Part shown: piece by piece, positions 53,532 to 64,000 of the stretch
Numbering within the stretch: the stretch's first letter is position 1
Layout: the number at the start of each line of letters is the position of its first letter
Assembly: GCA_030734395.1 (NCBI GenBank)
Contig: JAUZTG010000016.1
Span: 496,001-560,000, forward strand
Origin: Sarocladium kiliense
Taxonomy: Eukaryota > Ascomycota > Sordariomycetes > Hypocreales > Sarocladiaceae
Direction of reading: 5' to 3'
DNA length: 64,000 nt
The notes under the pieces: generated by a model
Seen by the model: only the letters and a program-made list of their open reading frames with translations
Told to the model about the DNA's origin: nothing
The model's database searches: none
Made by a program: the position numbers and the translations under genes

Positions 53532-54036
53532 ATGAGTGTCCCACGATCACGGGTCGTCGACCTGATGAAGGTGCGCTCGCTTTCCTTTTCCTCATCATTC
53601 GTGAGCGACTCGCCCTGACTAATACTGATTCTCGCAGGCGCAATGCCAGGTCTTCGCGACCACCTTCAACCCCGAGGGCGTCCGCATGGGCACCAAGATC
53701 CTCCGCCAGCGCCTCAAGGGCCCCTCCGTTGCGGCATACTACCCTCGAAAGACAGCCACCATTTCCGACGTCAAGCGCGCTTTCGGCCCACACCTGACGA
53801 CCTGGGATAACGCGGAAGAGGACCGTCTTGAGTACATCGAGGAGTATGCGACCCTCTTAGCTGAGTGGTGGACTGTGGAAGTAATATGGCTAATGTGTTA
53901 TTTGCAGACTCAAAGCACGTGGGAAGAGCGCGCCGAAGAAGAAGAATGGTCCACCAGGTATGCCAACGAGGTTGAGGATGCGAGAGAAGCACGGCTAACG
54001 CGATACAACACAGACCCGAAGGCGAAGAAGAGATGA
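53532..54036 (+). CDS. RSM27: Mitochondrial ribosomal protein mS33 (Rsm27 type)
   Basis: Small-subunit mitoribosome protein. Exons are 53532-53570, 53638-53843, 53908-53957 and 54014-54036, giving 105 residues, matching human MRPS33 (106) and yeast Rsm27 (about 110). The sequence runs RVVDLMKAQCQVFATTFNPE, GTKILRQRLKGPSVAAYYPR, then ELKARGKSAPKKKN and a basic end PKAKKR. The last intron (56 bp, GTATGC donor, GGCTAAC branch, CAACACAG acceptor) leaves a 23-nt terminal exon. Without it the frame would stop at 53998 with an atypical tail. The N-terminal region is short and basic, consistent with import without a long presequence. Confidence 0.85.
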
Positions 54037-55294
54037 TCGAGAAACACGGCGATACCACGAGAACGAACGAAACAGGGACGCGGACGGCAGCATTCAAGTG
54101 ACGACCCACCAGACCGGACAGAGCCGAATTTTATGTGCGTTCGCATTGTGTATGCATGGGCCACGTGCCACATTGTACAATCTTGTATACAATAGACATC
54201 AACGAATCTTGCTTTGGAACACATGTGGCTGGCTTGGATAATGAACTGTCTCATTTGTGTTGTGACATGAAGCAGTTGAGCGAGTATTTGCCAATTTTGT
54301 AGCTCAGGCTCGGGACCTGCTTGCATTCGAACGAGGCAACACATCATCTCGGAACGAACCGCCGGCGGCATGGACAAATGTCATGGCTTCATTTACTTTA
54401 GTCGGTATGCATCCAAGATTGTTGCCACGGCTGATGCAGTGAGACAGCTGGCCACGCCAGCTGTGGGTGAAGTAGGCTCCCAAAGCAGTGGGAATGGCCA
54501 TCCTGCACCTGCTGATAGTTTCATTAACCGACGGCTGACAGGCATCTCGCAATTTTCTTGCTCTGGTCATGCCGTTGTACTTGGCATGGCCGGCCCCAAC
54601 TGACATTTCACGGGTGTATGCACTTCTTGGAAGCAAGACAGTGAGTGGCGTTGGGCAGGAACCCAAGAAGGCAGCTGAAAGTTCATATATTCGAACGCCC
54701 ACCTATACAGAGGCCGGGAGTAGGATAGCACCACACATTCTACAGGAATTCATGTTCTGATGCTTCATTCAGCCGCATCACCTCGCTGAAAAGTCTTCTC
54801 GCTGGCGAGCCGGCAGCGTCTCGCACTTCCTGCCGCTTGCAGAGCGCCTGCCGCCTTGAGCCTGCAGAACCCTGCCCTGCCTGGTACCACCTTCCTCAGC
54901 GTCACAGCGTTACCTACTGCATTGATCAGGCACCACCAAATTCTCTGCTGCACTTGCAGCCTCCATCTCCTTCCAAGGCTTGGACCTCACCTTCGCTCTC
55001 GTTTCCTCCTTAGTCCCTCTTTCTCCTTCCACATCTTGGGTTTCTCCCTTTCTACAGTCTCTTTGTTTTCCTTCTTTTCTGCTCTGCTTTCTCACCCTTC
55101 CACTCCTTCATATTTCGGCCATTGGGAACCCCGAGCCACTCTCTACTCTGATCTAACGGATTCCCTTTGGCGCGGGATCTGACCATCTTATCTGCTCATT
55201 GGTCATTTCAACTAAACATTCCCGGGTTCACCTTTCTCTTCTGCTTGAGACCAGAACGTTTCTACCCCCTTCTTCAGCGAGGACGCCATAAACC
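54037..55294. other. Spacer between mS33 and the Pumilio gene
   Basis: No gene is supported over 1.26 kb. From about 54950 to 55100 the plus strand is strongly CT-rich, the likely promoter/leader of the Pumilio gene. Confidence 0.5.
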
Positions 55295-57931
55295 ATGCCT
55301 AAACCCGACACAATTGAGCCAGTTCCCCAGAGGGCCACCTCTGAGCCAAAGGAGATCGCTCCCGAACCGGTCAAACAGGAAAACGCGAAGCTGACTCCCG
55401 GCCTTGGCTCGGGACTTCGTCCAGCAGGTAATCAAGTTCTTATCAAACAGGGATCCGAGGTTGCTGAGATGCCTTATTCGCCGGCTGATCTCCGCGGCCT
55501 ACTCGAGAAGGTCACTCTGAAGTCAGAACAGGACGAGTCTAGCTACTTCTCTCAAAAAGAGACGAAATCCCAGCACGGCCACTTTGGTACTGTGTCAGTA
55601 CTTGCAACATCGAAATTGGCCAATCAGGCTGCACCCAAGGTATGTTAGACTCTGGTATGATAGGATTCTCCGCTGAATTGGCACAACCAGCCCTCGTTCC
55701 CAATGGATCAATCAACGGTCCAAGCCGATTGTCAAGCAATGGACAAGCTTCTCGCCAAGTTGAGTGAACAGCAAGCCATTCTTGACCAACAGAATGAGGC
55801 ACTTCGAGATACCGAAGATCAGTCGACTTACCTTCGAAATTTGGATCACGGCTCCTCCAGCAATTCTCTACCAATCACGCCAGCTACGGAGGCCTTCCAC
55901 ACCACTGCTCCAACGACTCGCCCCGCAAGTGCGACCTTTCCTGAGAGTCAAGACCAGGACGAGGTTCTCCGGCTCAAGCTGCAACTTGCCCAGGCTCAAA
56001 CGCAAATTAGCAAGCTGGCTGAGATGGCCCAGTCGCGAGGAGGGCCCACTGAAATGAGCCAGCAGAGCCTCAATTGCATGCCGAGTGTACCCAGCTTCGC
56101 ACGTGAGAGTACGTGGAACCCACCAGATGATAATCATTCGGATACAAGTGACCCAGGCCCCATCGCTGGCTTCGGACGCTCTTGCGGAATCTGGGGTGGT
56201 TTCAGAAACGCCTCTGCGGTCAACTTGACTCTACCATCACGGAACTTTGTCCAGGAAGCTCCGGGTGTTGACTGGACTCGTCCATCTACATCGGCTTTCC
56301 CTCCCGGTCCTCCCTTCCCGGAACAGCAAAATGGGCATCCTCCCTCTGATGGTTATCGTGGAGGTCGACTCACTCCTGACTCAGAGTTTCTATTGCGAAG
56401 ACCTGGACCCCGTGTCAACAGCAGATTTGATGCTCGTGGCAGTGGTGCTTCCGGCTTCCAAGCTGGATTTGCGGGTGCTTTCGCTGGGCCAAGCCAATAC
56501 GACCCTCTCACAGGGACACCAATGTCAAGCGGGCAGATGACACCGACCTCTGGCTACACTGCCATGACCATGAACCTTTACGGGGGCGGCCCCCCACCGC
56601 CAGGAACTTCTCTGTCCCCTCACGCTTCTGAGTTCACCTCGAAGGCGAACTGGAAGGGCGAAGCAAGTCTTGTCCCAGTTGAAGAGAACGAACTCGGGCT
56701 AACACACTCTCGTAGATGATACCTGTCGATGGTGGCCCGACGTACCTCCCACCCACCGAACCCCTGAACTATCGACGCCTTCTTGACCGCAATGTCAACT
56801 GCAACTGGAAATACATCGTAGACAAGATCGTCTGCAACAACGACCAGCAAGCATCAATCTTCCTTCAACAGAAGCTCAAGGTTGGCACTCCGGAGCAGAA
56901 GTATGAGATCGTAGAAGCTATTGTAGCCCAAGCATACCCGTTGATGGTGAACAGATTCGGCAACTTCCTGGTGCAGCGTTGCTTTGAGCATGGAACACCC
57001 GAGCAGGTCATCAAGATTGCTGAGGCTATCCGCGGGAACACCTTGAACCTTTCAATGGACCCATTTGGCTGTCACGTCGTGCAGAAGGCATTTGACTCAG
57101 TGCCAGAGGACTACAAGGCCATCATGGTGAACGAGCTCCTTCGACGGATTCCTGAGACGGTGATCCATCGCTACGCATGCCACGTATGGCAGAAGCTCTT
57201 CGAGCTTCGATGGACGGAATCCCCTCCTCAGATAATGAAGTACGTTAATGAGGCCTTGCAAGGCATGTGGCATGAAGTCGCCCTCGGCGAGACTGGTAGC
57301 CTGGTCGTGCAGAACATCTTTGAGAATTGTCTCGAGGAAGACAAGGTATGACCTCCTCTTGCGAACATGATTGATTTTCAATGCTCACACAGGAACGCAG
57401 CGTCCCTGCATCGAAGAGGTCCTCGCCAACATTGATATTGTTGCCCACGGTCAGTTTGGGAACTGGTGTATTCAGCACATTTGCGAGCACGGTGGCCCAC
57501 CTGATCGCAGTCGCGCCATTGACCATGTGATTCGATACGCCGCTGAGTACAGCACTGATCAGTTCGCCTCAAAGGTTGTGGAAAAGTGTCTGAAGATCGG
57601 CGGCAGTGAGTTCTTGGGCAGATACCTCGATCGCGTCTGTGAGGGCCGTCGGGATCGGACTCGCATCCCTCTCATTGACATTGCCAGTGATCAGTACGGC
57701 AACTACCTGGTCCAATGGATTCTCAACAACGCCACTGCACAGCATCGAGAGATGGTGGCTGCTCACATCCGGAAACACATGGTCTCTCTCAGGGGATCGA
57801 AGTTTGGATCCCGGGTTGGAATGCTTTGCACCAATCACGCTGTGACTACTCGCCCCGGTCCAGGTGTTGGCCCTGGCATGGGAGGTCGTATGGCACCAGG
57901 CCCGCGCTTCTCTGGCGGCAGCTACCGTTGA
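55295..57931 (+). CDS. Pumilio (PUF) family RNA-binding protein
   Basis: Cytoplasmic post-transcriptional regulator binding 3' UTR UGUA-type elements. Exons are 55295-55639, 55691-56662, 56716-57345 and 57401-57931, giving 825 residues. Residues 1-440 are mostly disordered: a Pro/Ser-rich head, a short coiled coil (EVLRLKLQLAQAQTQISKLA) and a Gly/Pro-rich stretch. The PUF domain fills about 445-800, with repeats seen as RFGNFLVQRCFEHG, PFGCHVVQKAFD, YACHVWQKLFEL, GSLVVQNIFEN, QFGNWCIQHICEHG, FASKVVEKCLK and QYGNYLVQWIL. The tail is Gly/Pro/Arg-rich. Intron 2 is a GC-AG intron (GCAAGT donor at 56663), needed to join the frames. Acceptor 57400 was chosen because only it keeps the RPCIEEVL frame. 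Confidence 0.92.
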
Positions 57932-58662
57932 AACCCTGACCATAACTTCTATCGATCCGCGATCATCTAATACGGCGCTTCTGTTGACCTTTTTGGTGCT
58001 GCCCGAAGCCGAAAGACGACCGCAGTCGATGGGATGCCCTCCGATCTCGTCCTGCCTTTGGCCAATTATGGGACTCAGAAGAATATGTGGACTTTTCTTA
58101 GCAACATCTTCGATCACCAAGGTAATCTAAGGATCACAGATCATCCTACGCTCGACAGCCTACAGTCTGTGGGAGTGCATTGGACTATTCATGGTTATGG
58201 TTTTGCAATACGAGAGGACAGCAACATCACTACTATCGACGCCGTGTGCAAGCAAGAATTGCATTCCGTTCCATTTGCACAGAAGCACCGCTTGGTCATG
58301 GCTTTCAGAACCACATCTCATCTCTTGCAATCATCCCAAATTCAGCACAAAAGTTTGGCGCATCGAGACCATGTGTGGGGACGGACCAGACGCCGGTAAG
58401 CATCGAGATATCATACTTGCCGCTTAGCATTGTTGTATTGAGCTCAATTTAATTTGGTTCAGAAGCGCGAACATGCCGAGGATTTCGGCTTGAAGGGGAA
58501 CGGATTGTAAAGTTAGATGTAAGATACTTAAGATACAACATTTGCTTCCCACTTGATAACGCCTAAAATGTTTTTGAAATATTCCAATCCTGAACGCCAC
58601 CTCGGGGACTCGGGCATGCAGAAATGACGTGCGATTGCGATGTTACAGAGCCTTTTCTGGCT
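57932..58662. other. Convergent 3' region, Pumilio / PEX39-like
   Basis: Tail-to-tail spacer of 731 bp. A plus-strand open frame at 58034-58399 has mixed composition and no domain; it is probably Pumilio 3' UTR. No gene is called. Confidence 0.5.
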
Positions 58663-59452
58663 TTACTGTGCAGATGTTGAGGCAGTCTCGACGGGAGGGA
58701 AGTCGGCGTCCAGAGCGTTTGAGAAGTCCAACTTTGGTGTTTCAACCGGGACATCCTTCTCCCACGGTTTCTTCGGCGCAGGCCGTCCGCTCATAGGTTT
58801 GGTGTTCTATAAAGATAGGAGGTCAGTATAGGTAAGTTCAGCATGGCAGCAGAAGGCAAAGCAGCACTGACCGGCTCTCGGGCAATAGTGTTGGGAATTT
58901 CCCGGATGCCAGGAATAGGCTTGCCCTCCTGCAGCAGCTTGATCATCTCAGCGAAGGCCATCGGATACGACGGTTCATCTCCACCCGCCGGTGCTGCCGG
59001 CTCAGCCGTTTTTGCGGTCTTGTCGACGAAAAGAGCGGCTTTAGGAGCGGCTTGCTGCCATGGTAAAGGGGAAGTGGAAGCGGCTGAGCGGTGCTCCTCA
59101 GGGAGGACGTCTGGAGGCGTATGATCTGGGTTGCGATCAAGCCAGGCAGCGTAAGCAGAGAAATCGATGGTGGTGCCAATGCGTTGGGCGTAGTAGAAGA
59201 TACGAGCGTGAGTGGCCATGTCGGTTGGTGACCCTTGGGATGTGCCTGGGGTGCCGAGGATGGCGTTGAGGCCGGCCTGCGGGTGGAGAGGGTCAGCTGG
59301 TGTGTGATCAGAGGCAAGAAGAGTGTTTATACCATGAACATGGGATCTTTCTTCCATGGGTATGAATCGAAAGCTTGAAAGATGGAGTCTTCGTTTTGAA
59401 GAGAGCGGATGCGGTCTGCCCCCGGGAGGGGTTGTTGCTGACCTGGTTCCAT
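58663..59452 (-). CDS. PEX39: PEX39-like peroxin candidate (KPWE motif)
   Basis: Exons are 59452-59333, 59276-58872 and 58806-58663, giving 222 residues. The N-terminus reads ADRIRSLQNEDSIFQAFDSY, PWKKDPMFM, then across the intron AGLNAILGTPG. The middle is a predicted helical block (ATHARIFYYAQRIGTTIDF) and an Ala/Pro linker. The conserved core is MAFAEMIKLLQEGKPIPGIR, EIPNTI, followed in exon 3 by APKKPWEKDVP. The short Gly-Lys-Pro-Ile-Pro-Gly-Ile module plus a [KR]PWE motif is the layout I associate with PEX39 (yeast Yjr012c, human C6ORF226), which helps Pex7 import PTS2 proteins. That link is from memory of the family and not tested. All junctions keep frame. Confidence 0.65.
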
Positions 59453-60113
59453 GGAGATTGGGATGACTGTCGACAGTATGTGAAAATCCTAACAAGATGT
59501 GTTTCTCAAGTATGTGTGATAAAGGCCGAGTCTCTGTCAGCTATGCATTCGCAAAGCGGTACGGCTGAGGAGTTGGGTAAGACTGATGGATGAAGCTTTC
59601 TTGATGATGAGTGAGGTGAGGCGCTGAGAGCTGAGTTAACGTGGGGAGCTGCCTCGGTAGATGCACCTACGCATCACCCATGTGCACCTCCAACTCGGAT
59701 CTCGTTTTGGTCATTCCGTTATAGAACAAAGAAGCAATGTACATATCGTAAAGCAGCAAATGTCAAGATAAGAACTTGCTGGAACTGCTTTTGATGCATT
59801 GATTGGGATTTGCTAACTATGAGTATTGAGTCGTTGGTACTTGCCTCTACGGTGAAGCTGTAGCCGTATTGCAGGTACCCATGAGGCTCAGAGCTCCCGC
59901 CTGCGTTACCATCCCACTTGACCCACGCAGCCAGGTCCCTCCCTCCATCCTCTACATTCATCTTTCGAATCAACGTCCATCTCGAGCAGCTCCATCTGCA
60001 ACCTTCGCTTTGCAACCCGTCCATTCGCGAATCAGCTCTGGCTTTACTTGTTTGCACGGAGCTGCACAGTTGCGCGCTCGCACCACCAGCGATCGCCGCC
60101 GACCGCAGGCCCG
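59453..60113. promoter_or_regulatory. Divergent promoter region, PEX39-like / Ptc5
   Basis: A 661-bp spacer between two divergent start codons. The plus strand from about 59900 is C/T-rich up to the phosphatase start. No gene is seen. Confidence 0.5.
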
Positions 60114-61942
60114 ATGCATCGCGCAGCTGTTCGAGCGTTCCGGACGACCTACCACACCACAGTCCGAAGCATCTCCCGCACCTCCGCCGCTCGTCGTCGC
60201 GCAGGCGTCTTCTCCTTCATTGCCCAGCCACCTCGACACCCCACCGCCAATGAGCCGCTGAGGTCTTCAATGTACTTCCGTCGCCTGCCCGTTGCCCTCG
60301 TGTCCAGCCTCGTCGTTGGCTACGGCGCCTGGTACTCGTACAACGGCAACGGCACAAGCCCGGTACAGACTGTCAGCAGAAGCAGCTTCACCAGCACTGC
60401 GACAGATTCTGTACCTACGCGGACCGTACTCGTTGTCGGTGCGGATGAACTGAGACAGGGCACCATCGTTGGCGAAGGCCCCATCTCGAAACACACTGCC
60501 GGCGACGGTCGGAGGATCGTCGAGATGCTCACTCCCGAGCAGGCTACCGAGAAGCTGCGCACTCTCGAGCAATCTTACTCAGTTCACCGCGGCCAAGGCG
60601 TAACCCGCTATGATCTTGTCCAGCTGCCGAGCAACGACCCAATCGAGGACGACCATGCCGAGAAGATCGTGGAGGTTCCTGACAGAACTGGGGCTGGAGC
60701 CAGCTCCCACAATGACTGGATGTTCTGGGGTGTCTTCGATGGCCACTCTGGCTGGACCACCTCTGCCACCCTTCGCGAAAGCCTGATCAACTATGTTGCA
60801 CGCGAGCTCAACGACACCTACAAGGCCGCAGCCAGTCAAGTCCCTACACCCGAGTCTATCGAGTCTGCTATCAAGACAGGTTTCAACCGTCTTGACCATG
60901 AGATTGTGCACAAGAGTGTCGAGAAGGTTCTAAAGTCTAGCTCCAAGAATGTTGCCGCTGAGCTTCTTCAACCAGCTCTCTCCGGCTCCTGCGCCCTTCT
61001 ATCATTCTATGATAGCCGAAGCAAGCTCTTGCGAGTGGCCTGCACGGGAGATTCCCGCGCTGTGCTTGGTCGTCGATCCGACTCCGGCAAGTGGGTCGCC
61101 ACGGCACTCTCAGAGGACCAGACCGGTGGCAACGAGAAAGAGGCGGCGCGCATGAGAGCCGAACATCCTGGCGAGGACGGTGTGGTCAGGAATGGTCGTG
61201 TTCTCGGTGGTTTGGAACCTACACGGGCTTTCGGCGACGCAGTCTACAAATGGAGCCGTGATACAGCCATGAAGCTTCGTCAGAGCTTCTTTGGCAGGAC
61301 TCCTTCGCCTCAGCTCAAGACACCTCCCTACGTCACGGCTGAGCCTGTTGTCACAACGACAAAGATCCAGCCGGAGAAGGGTGACTTCCTAGTCCTGGCG
61401 ACTGACGGTCTGTGGGAGATGCTGACCAACGAAGAGGTTGTTGGTCTTGTTGGGCAGTGGATCGAGAAGGAGGGATCTATCGGCAACTCACCTTCGCAGT
61501 TCGAGAACGCCTGGTCTAAGATCTTCGGCTCGTCTAAGAACCCGCTGCCGGTTGAGGAGGGCAAGCAAGCTGCTGATGGCGCAAAGGATGGCCAGAAGAC
61601 ACCAATTCGCCAGCAGCAGTGGGGGATTGACCCGTCTGCCAAGGACCGCTTCGTGGTCAAGGACCGAAACGTTGCAACTCACTTGGTGCGAAACGCGCTG
61701 GGTGGCAGCAACGACGAGCAGGTGTGCGCGCTGCTCACACTCCCTGCGCCCTTCTCAAGAAGATATCGGTAAGTTGACTGTGATGCAAAGTTTCTGAGCT
61801 CCCCTGGCTAATGTAGACACCTTGGCACAGAGACGATCTCACTGTTCAGGTCATTTTCTTTGGCCAGACAGAGAAGACCGGAGAGATTACCGTGAACATG
61901 GACGCCAGCGCTGAGGGCCAGACACCCAAGGCCAAGCTGTAG
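60114..61942 (+). CDS. PTC5: Mitochondrial PP2C phosphatase, Ptc5/PDP type
   Basis: Mg/Mn-dependent Ser/Thr phosphatase; yeast Ptc5 dephosphorylates the E1 subunit of pyruvate dehydrogenase. Exons are 60114-61768 and 61831-61942, giving 588 residues. The Arg/Ala-rich leader (MHRAAVRAFRTTYHTTVRSI) is a mitochondrial presequence, followed by a hydrophobic segment (LPVALVSSLVVGYGAWYSY), consistent with inner-membrane anchoring. Catalytic motifs are FWGVFDGHSGWTTS, SGSCALL, ACTGDSRAVLG, ATDGLWEMLTNEEVV and, across the intron, RDDLTVQVIFFG. The C-terminal extension after this is short. The ATG is the first real ATG of the frame. Confidence 0.93.
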
Positions 61943-62323
61943 GCGGCTTACGAGGCGTTCGGACGTAGACTGGGCCTGGAGCGCTAAGATAGGAGCAATG
62001 GGGCCAGGCGCTTTCTCTTTTCCTTGCGGCGAACATGGCGTTAGAAGCTATGCTGAGTGATACCACAAGCGGACGTTTCTTGATCCCCGATTTATCTGAG
62101 AGTTGCGGTACATGGTGGCGAGGACGAAGCGAGCGAGTGGATATGGGTCTACAAAGCGGACATACACTAGGGTTATAGCAAATTTATACAACTAGCGTTT
62201 CTCTTCATTTTATCAGATCAATCGCAGTCGCAGTGTATGAGGCTCTTCTGATCCATTTATCGCGAATATATTATCAGTATCGATGGGTATCTATGCAGTA
62301 TGTTCATGCAATGTGAAATGCTC
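61943..62323. other. Convergent 3' region, Ptc5 / transporter
   Basis: Tail-to-tail spacer of 381 bp with no supported gene. Confidence 0.5.
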
Positions 62324-64000
62324 TTATGTGTCATCCTTTGGCCACAGCAGCTTCTTTGTGCGAAGACAGTAGAGCATGGTGATGAAGACGATGATCCAGA
62401 CGACGATCAGACAAGCTGTCATGACACTACCGAAAAGCAGGATGCCCTTGTTATCAAAGATCCGACCCATGGCTTCCGTGGCTGTGATCTGATTGACGAT
62501 ACCATTAGCTATCATTCTACATGAGAATGCCTTTTGAAACCATCGCACTTACCAGCGCAGTATTTGGAAACACAAAACTCCACCACGTCATCTGGAAGGG
62601 CATGCTATGTCCACCTCGAGTGTATTTCCAGAGCGAGCCGACAGAAACCAGGAAGAACCACATGGCTAGACCCCAAAGCCAGAGAGAGACGAGGAGGGAG
62701 ACGATTTTGACGATGGCGGCGGCGTGGGGTGTGTCGAGGAAGTTTGGCGGGAGGATTATGTCGGCTTGGCTGCCGAGTTTGGCTGGGGAAGGATGATCAG
62801 TTTGATGGAAAGCGGAGAGGGCAGGGAAGGGAAAGGAGGGAGTGTACCGATGCCGGCGGCGGTGAAGCCGAAGGGACCTATGGAGATGAACTTGGTGCAG
62901 TTAGCAAATGATAGAATTTAGACTGCAGGAGCTGACGGGCACTCACCACACCAGGGCGCTGCATATCCCTCGGTAGCTTCTGGGTCATCAGTCTGTACAT
63001 AAAAGCGGCTGAAATCATGAACGCTATGAGACATCCAGTTCCCTGCGTTGTTGCTGCGCCAAATGCCAGTGCCGCGCGGTCAATCAAAAGTTCGTGGCCA
63101 GACTTCTGTGCTGAGTCGATGAGGTTGCTGGCCAACGAAGCGGTGAGGAGGAGTGGGTAGGCGGGGAAGACCCAAGTCGGAGTCATCATGTGTACGGGAA
63201 AGACGCTGTTATCGACAAGTCAGTGGTCAGAAGTGAAAGAAGATTGGAAGGGGGGAAAGGGGACGTACAGGGTTGACCAGAGAATGAGGTAGAGGCCAGC
63301 GCTGGCGATGACGCTGAGGCTAACGTAGATCCAGAAGAGAACTTCCATGGTTCGGAGAAGCCATATTCCGGAACGAGGGATGCCGTAGTCGCATATATTG
63401 ATGAGGATTATGCCAATGCTAGATGTATGTTTAGAAAGAGGCCCGTGATTCATTCGTGTCCTATCACTCACGAGACGAACTGTATACGTTTGGTCAGTCA
63501 GGCTCTCCATTGCGGATGAAGAGGCTGGTGAGCCAGGGGAATATAGCTGCACTCACAAAAGCGGGTATGAAGAGAGACTCGACTTGGTCGGTGAAGGACT
63601 GGGTGAAGCTTCCTGGTCGAAGGTAGAAACGTGCAGAAAGCATAACGCAGTTTGTGAGGAAGAGAACAATGTTGAGGATGCAAAAGAAGATGCCGATGCC
63701 TCTAATCCAGTTGGCACTATATTGAACTGTGTTGAGAGTTAGACGGTGGCCATGAGATGCAGAGCTGAACAAGAGGCAAGCATACGAGAGTGTAGAACAT
63801 TGGCCATGCCGCCGGTTGCCATGGTCTGTACTCCTTCTTAGACATTTTCCAGGACGAATAGTGTGGGGTGATTTGACGCATACCATGGTGAAAAAGGTCC
63901 ATCGATAGCAAGCTATACGATCCTTGATGCTGACTTCCCTCTCCAACATCCGCTCCGCCTTGCTGACTGCCTGTCCAAGACTTGCCGAAGTGTCTGCACG
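62324..64000 (-). CDS. TDT/SLAC1-family transporter (Mae1/Ssu1-like), 5' end cut
   Basis: Plasma-membrane anion transporter of the tellurite-resistance/dicarboxylate family; relatives carry malate (Mae1) or export sulfite (Ssu1). Exons are 63884 to the window end, 63825-63786, 63726-63557, 63479-63472, 63418-63269, 63205-62947, 62890-62848, 62782-62553 and 62488-62324. From the ATG at 63949 this gives 376 residues, but the frame stays open to base 64000, so the start may lie outside. Family signs are WTFFTM joined to TMATGG, then SIGIILINICDYG, MTPTWVFPAYPLL and the pore-region ISIGPFGFTAAGIG. About ten hydrophobic segments are seen. Exon 4 is an 8-nt microexon needed for frame. Intron 6 ends in AAG. 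Substrate cannot be told. Confidence 0.85.

Noticed and set aside
1..64000. CRISPR arrays, insertion sequences or prophage
   Set aside because: The window is fungal nuclear DNA; no regularly spaced repeats, transposase frames or long terminal repeats were seen.

Overview
The window comes from a filamentous ascomycete nuclear genome, probably a Dothideomycete (class inferred from protein style and intron pattern, not proven). Genes are separate units on both strands. Introns are mostly 49-130 bp with GT-AG ends and a CTAAC or CTGAC branch site 8-20 bases before the acceptor. Promoters are CT-rich, and highly expressed genes use C-ending codons. No bacterial, organellar, rRNA, tRNA, CRISPR or transposon feature was found.

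Layout. 0-7 kb: GAPDH, a GYF-domain U5 snRNP protein (Lin1/CD2BP2 type) and Ufd1. 7.4-24.8 kb: the accessory core of the window, a cluster of small Myb/SANT-like proteins. Five units (A-E) lie on the minus strand at 7.4-12.2 kb. Four (F-I) lie on the plus strand at 14.7-20.3 kb. A more distant Myb-like protein (K) and an unrelated coiled-coil protein (J) follow. Two minus-strand units (C and D) are lone first exons that end in the same intron phase as the complete paralogues, so they may be alternative first exons for gene B or truncated copies. 25.8-34 kb: HSP60, cofilin, Get5 and Nop2. 34-45 kb: Byr4/Bfa1, XRCC4, an aldo-keto reductase and SelO/Fmp40. 45-54 kb: the 78-kDa complex I subunit, an unknown protein, an Atg37/ACBD5-type protein, an RNase III and mitoribosomal mS33. 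55-64 kb: a Pumilio protein, a PEX39-like peroxin candidate, a Ptc5-type mitochondrial phosphatase, and a TDT/SLAC1-family transporter cut by the window end.

Most flanking genes are conserved housekeeping genes, several in head-to-head pairs that could share promoters (Lin1/Ufd1, Get5/Nop2, RNase III/mS33, PEX39/Ptc5). The Myb-like cluster is the part most likely to be undescribed. Its members share domain layout, an intron at a matching place in the recognition helix, and basic/acidic tails carrying psi-K-x-E (SUMO-type) motifs. Their copies are sorted by strand around a 2.5-kb gene-free centre. All exon models were built by hand from splice signals, reading frame and family knowledge; every spliced total given is a multiple of three.
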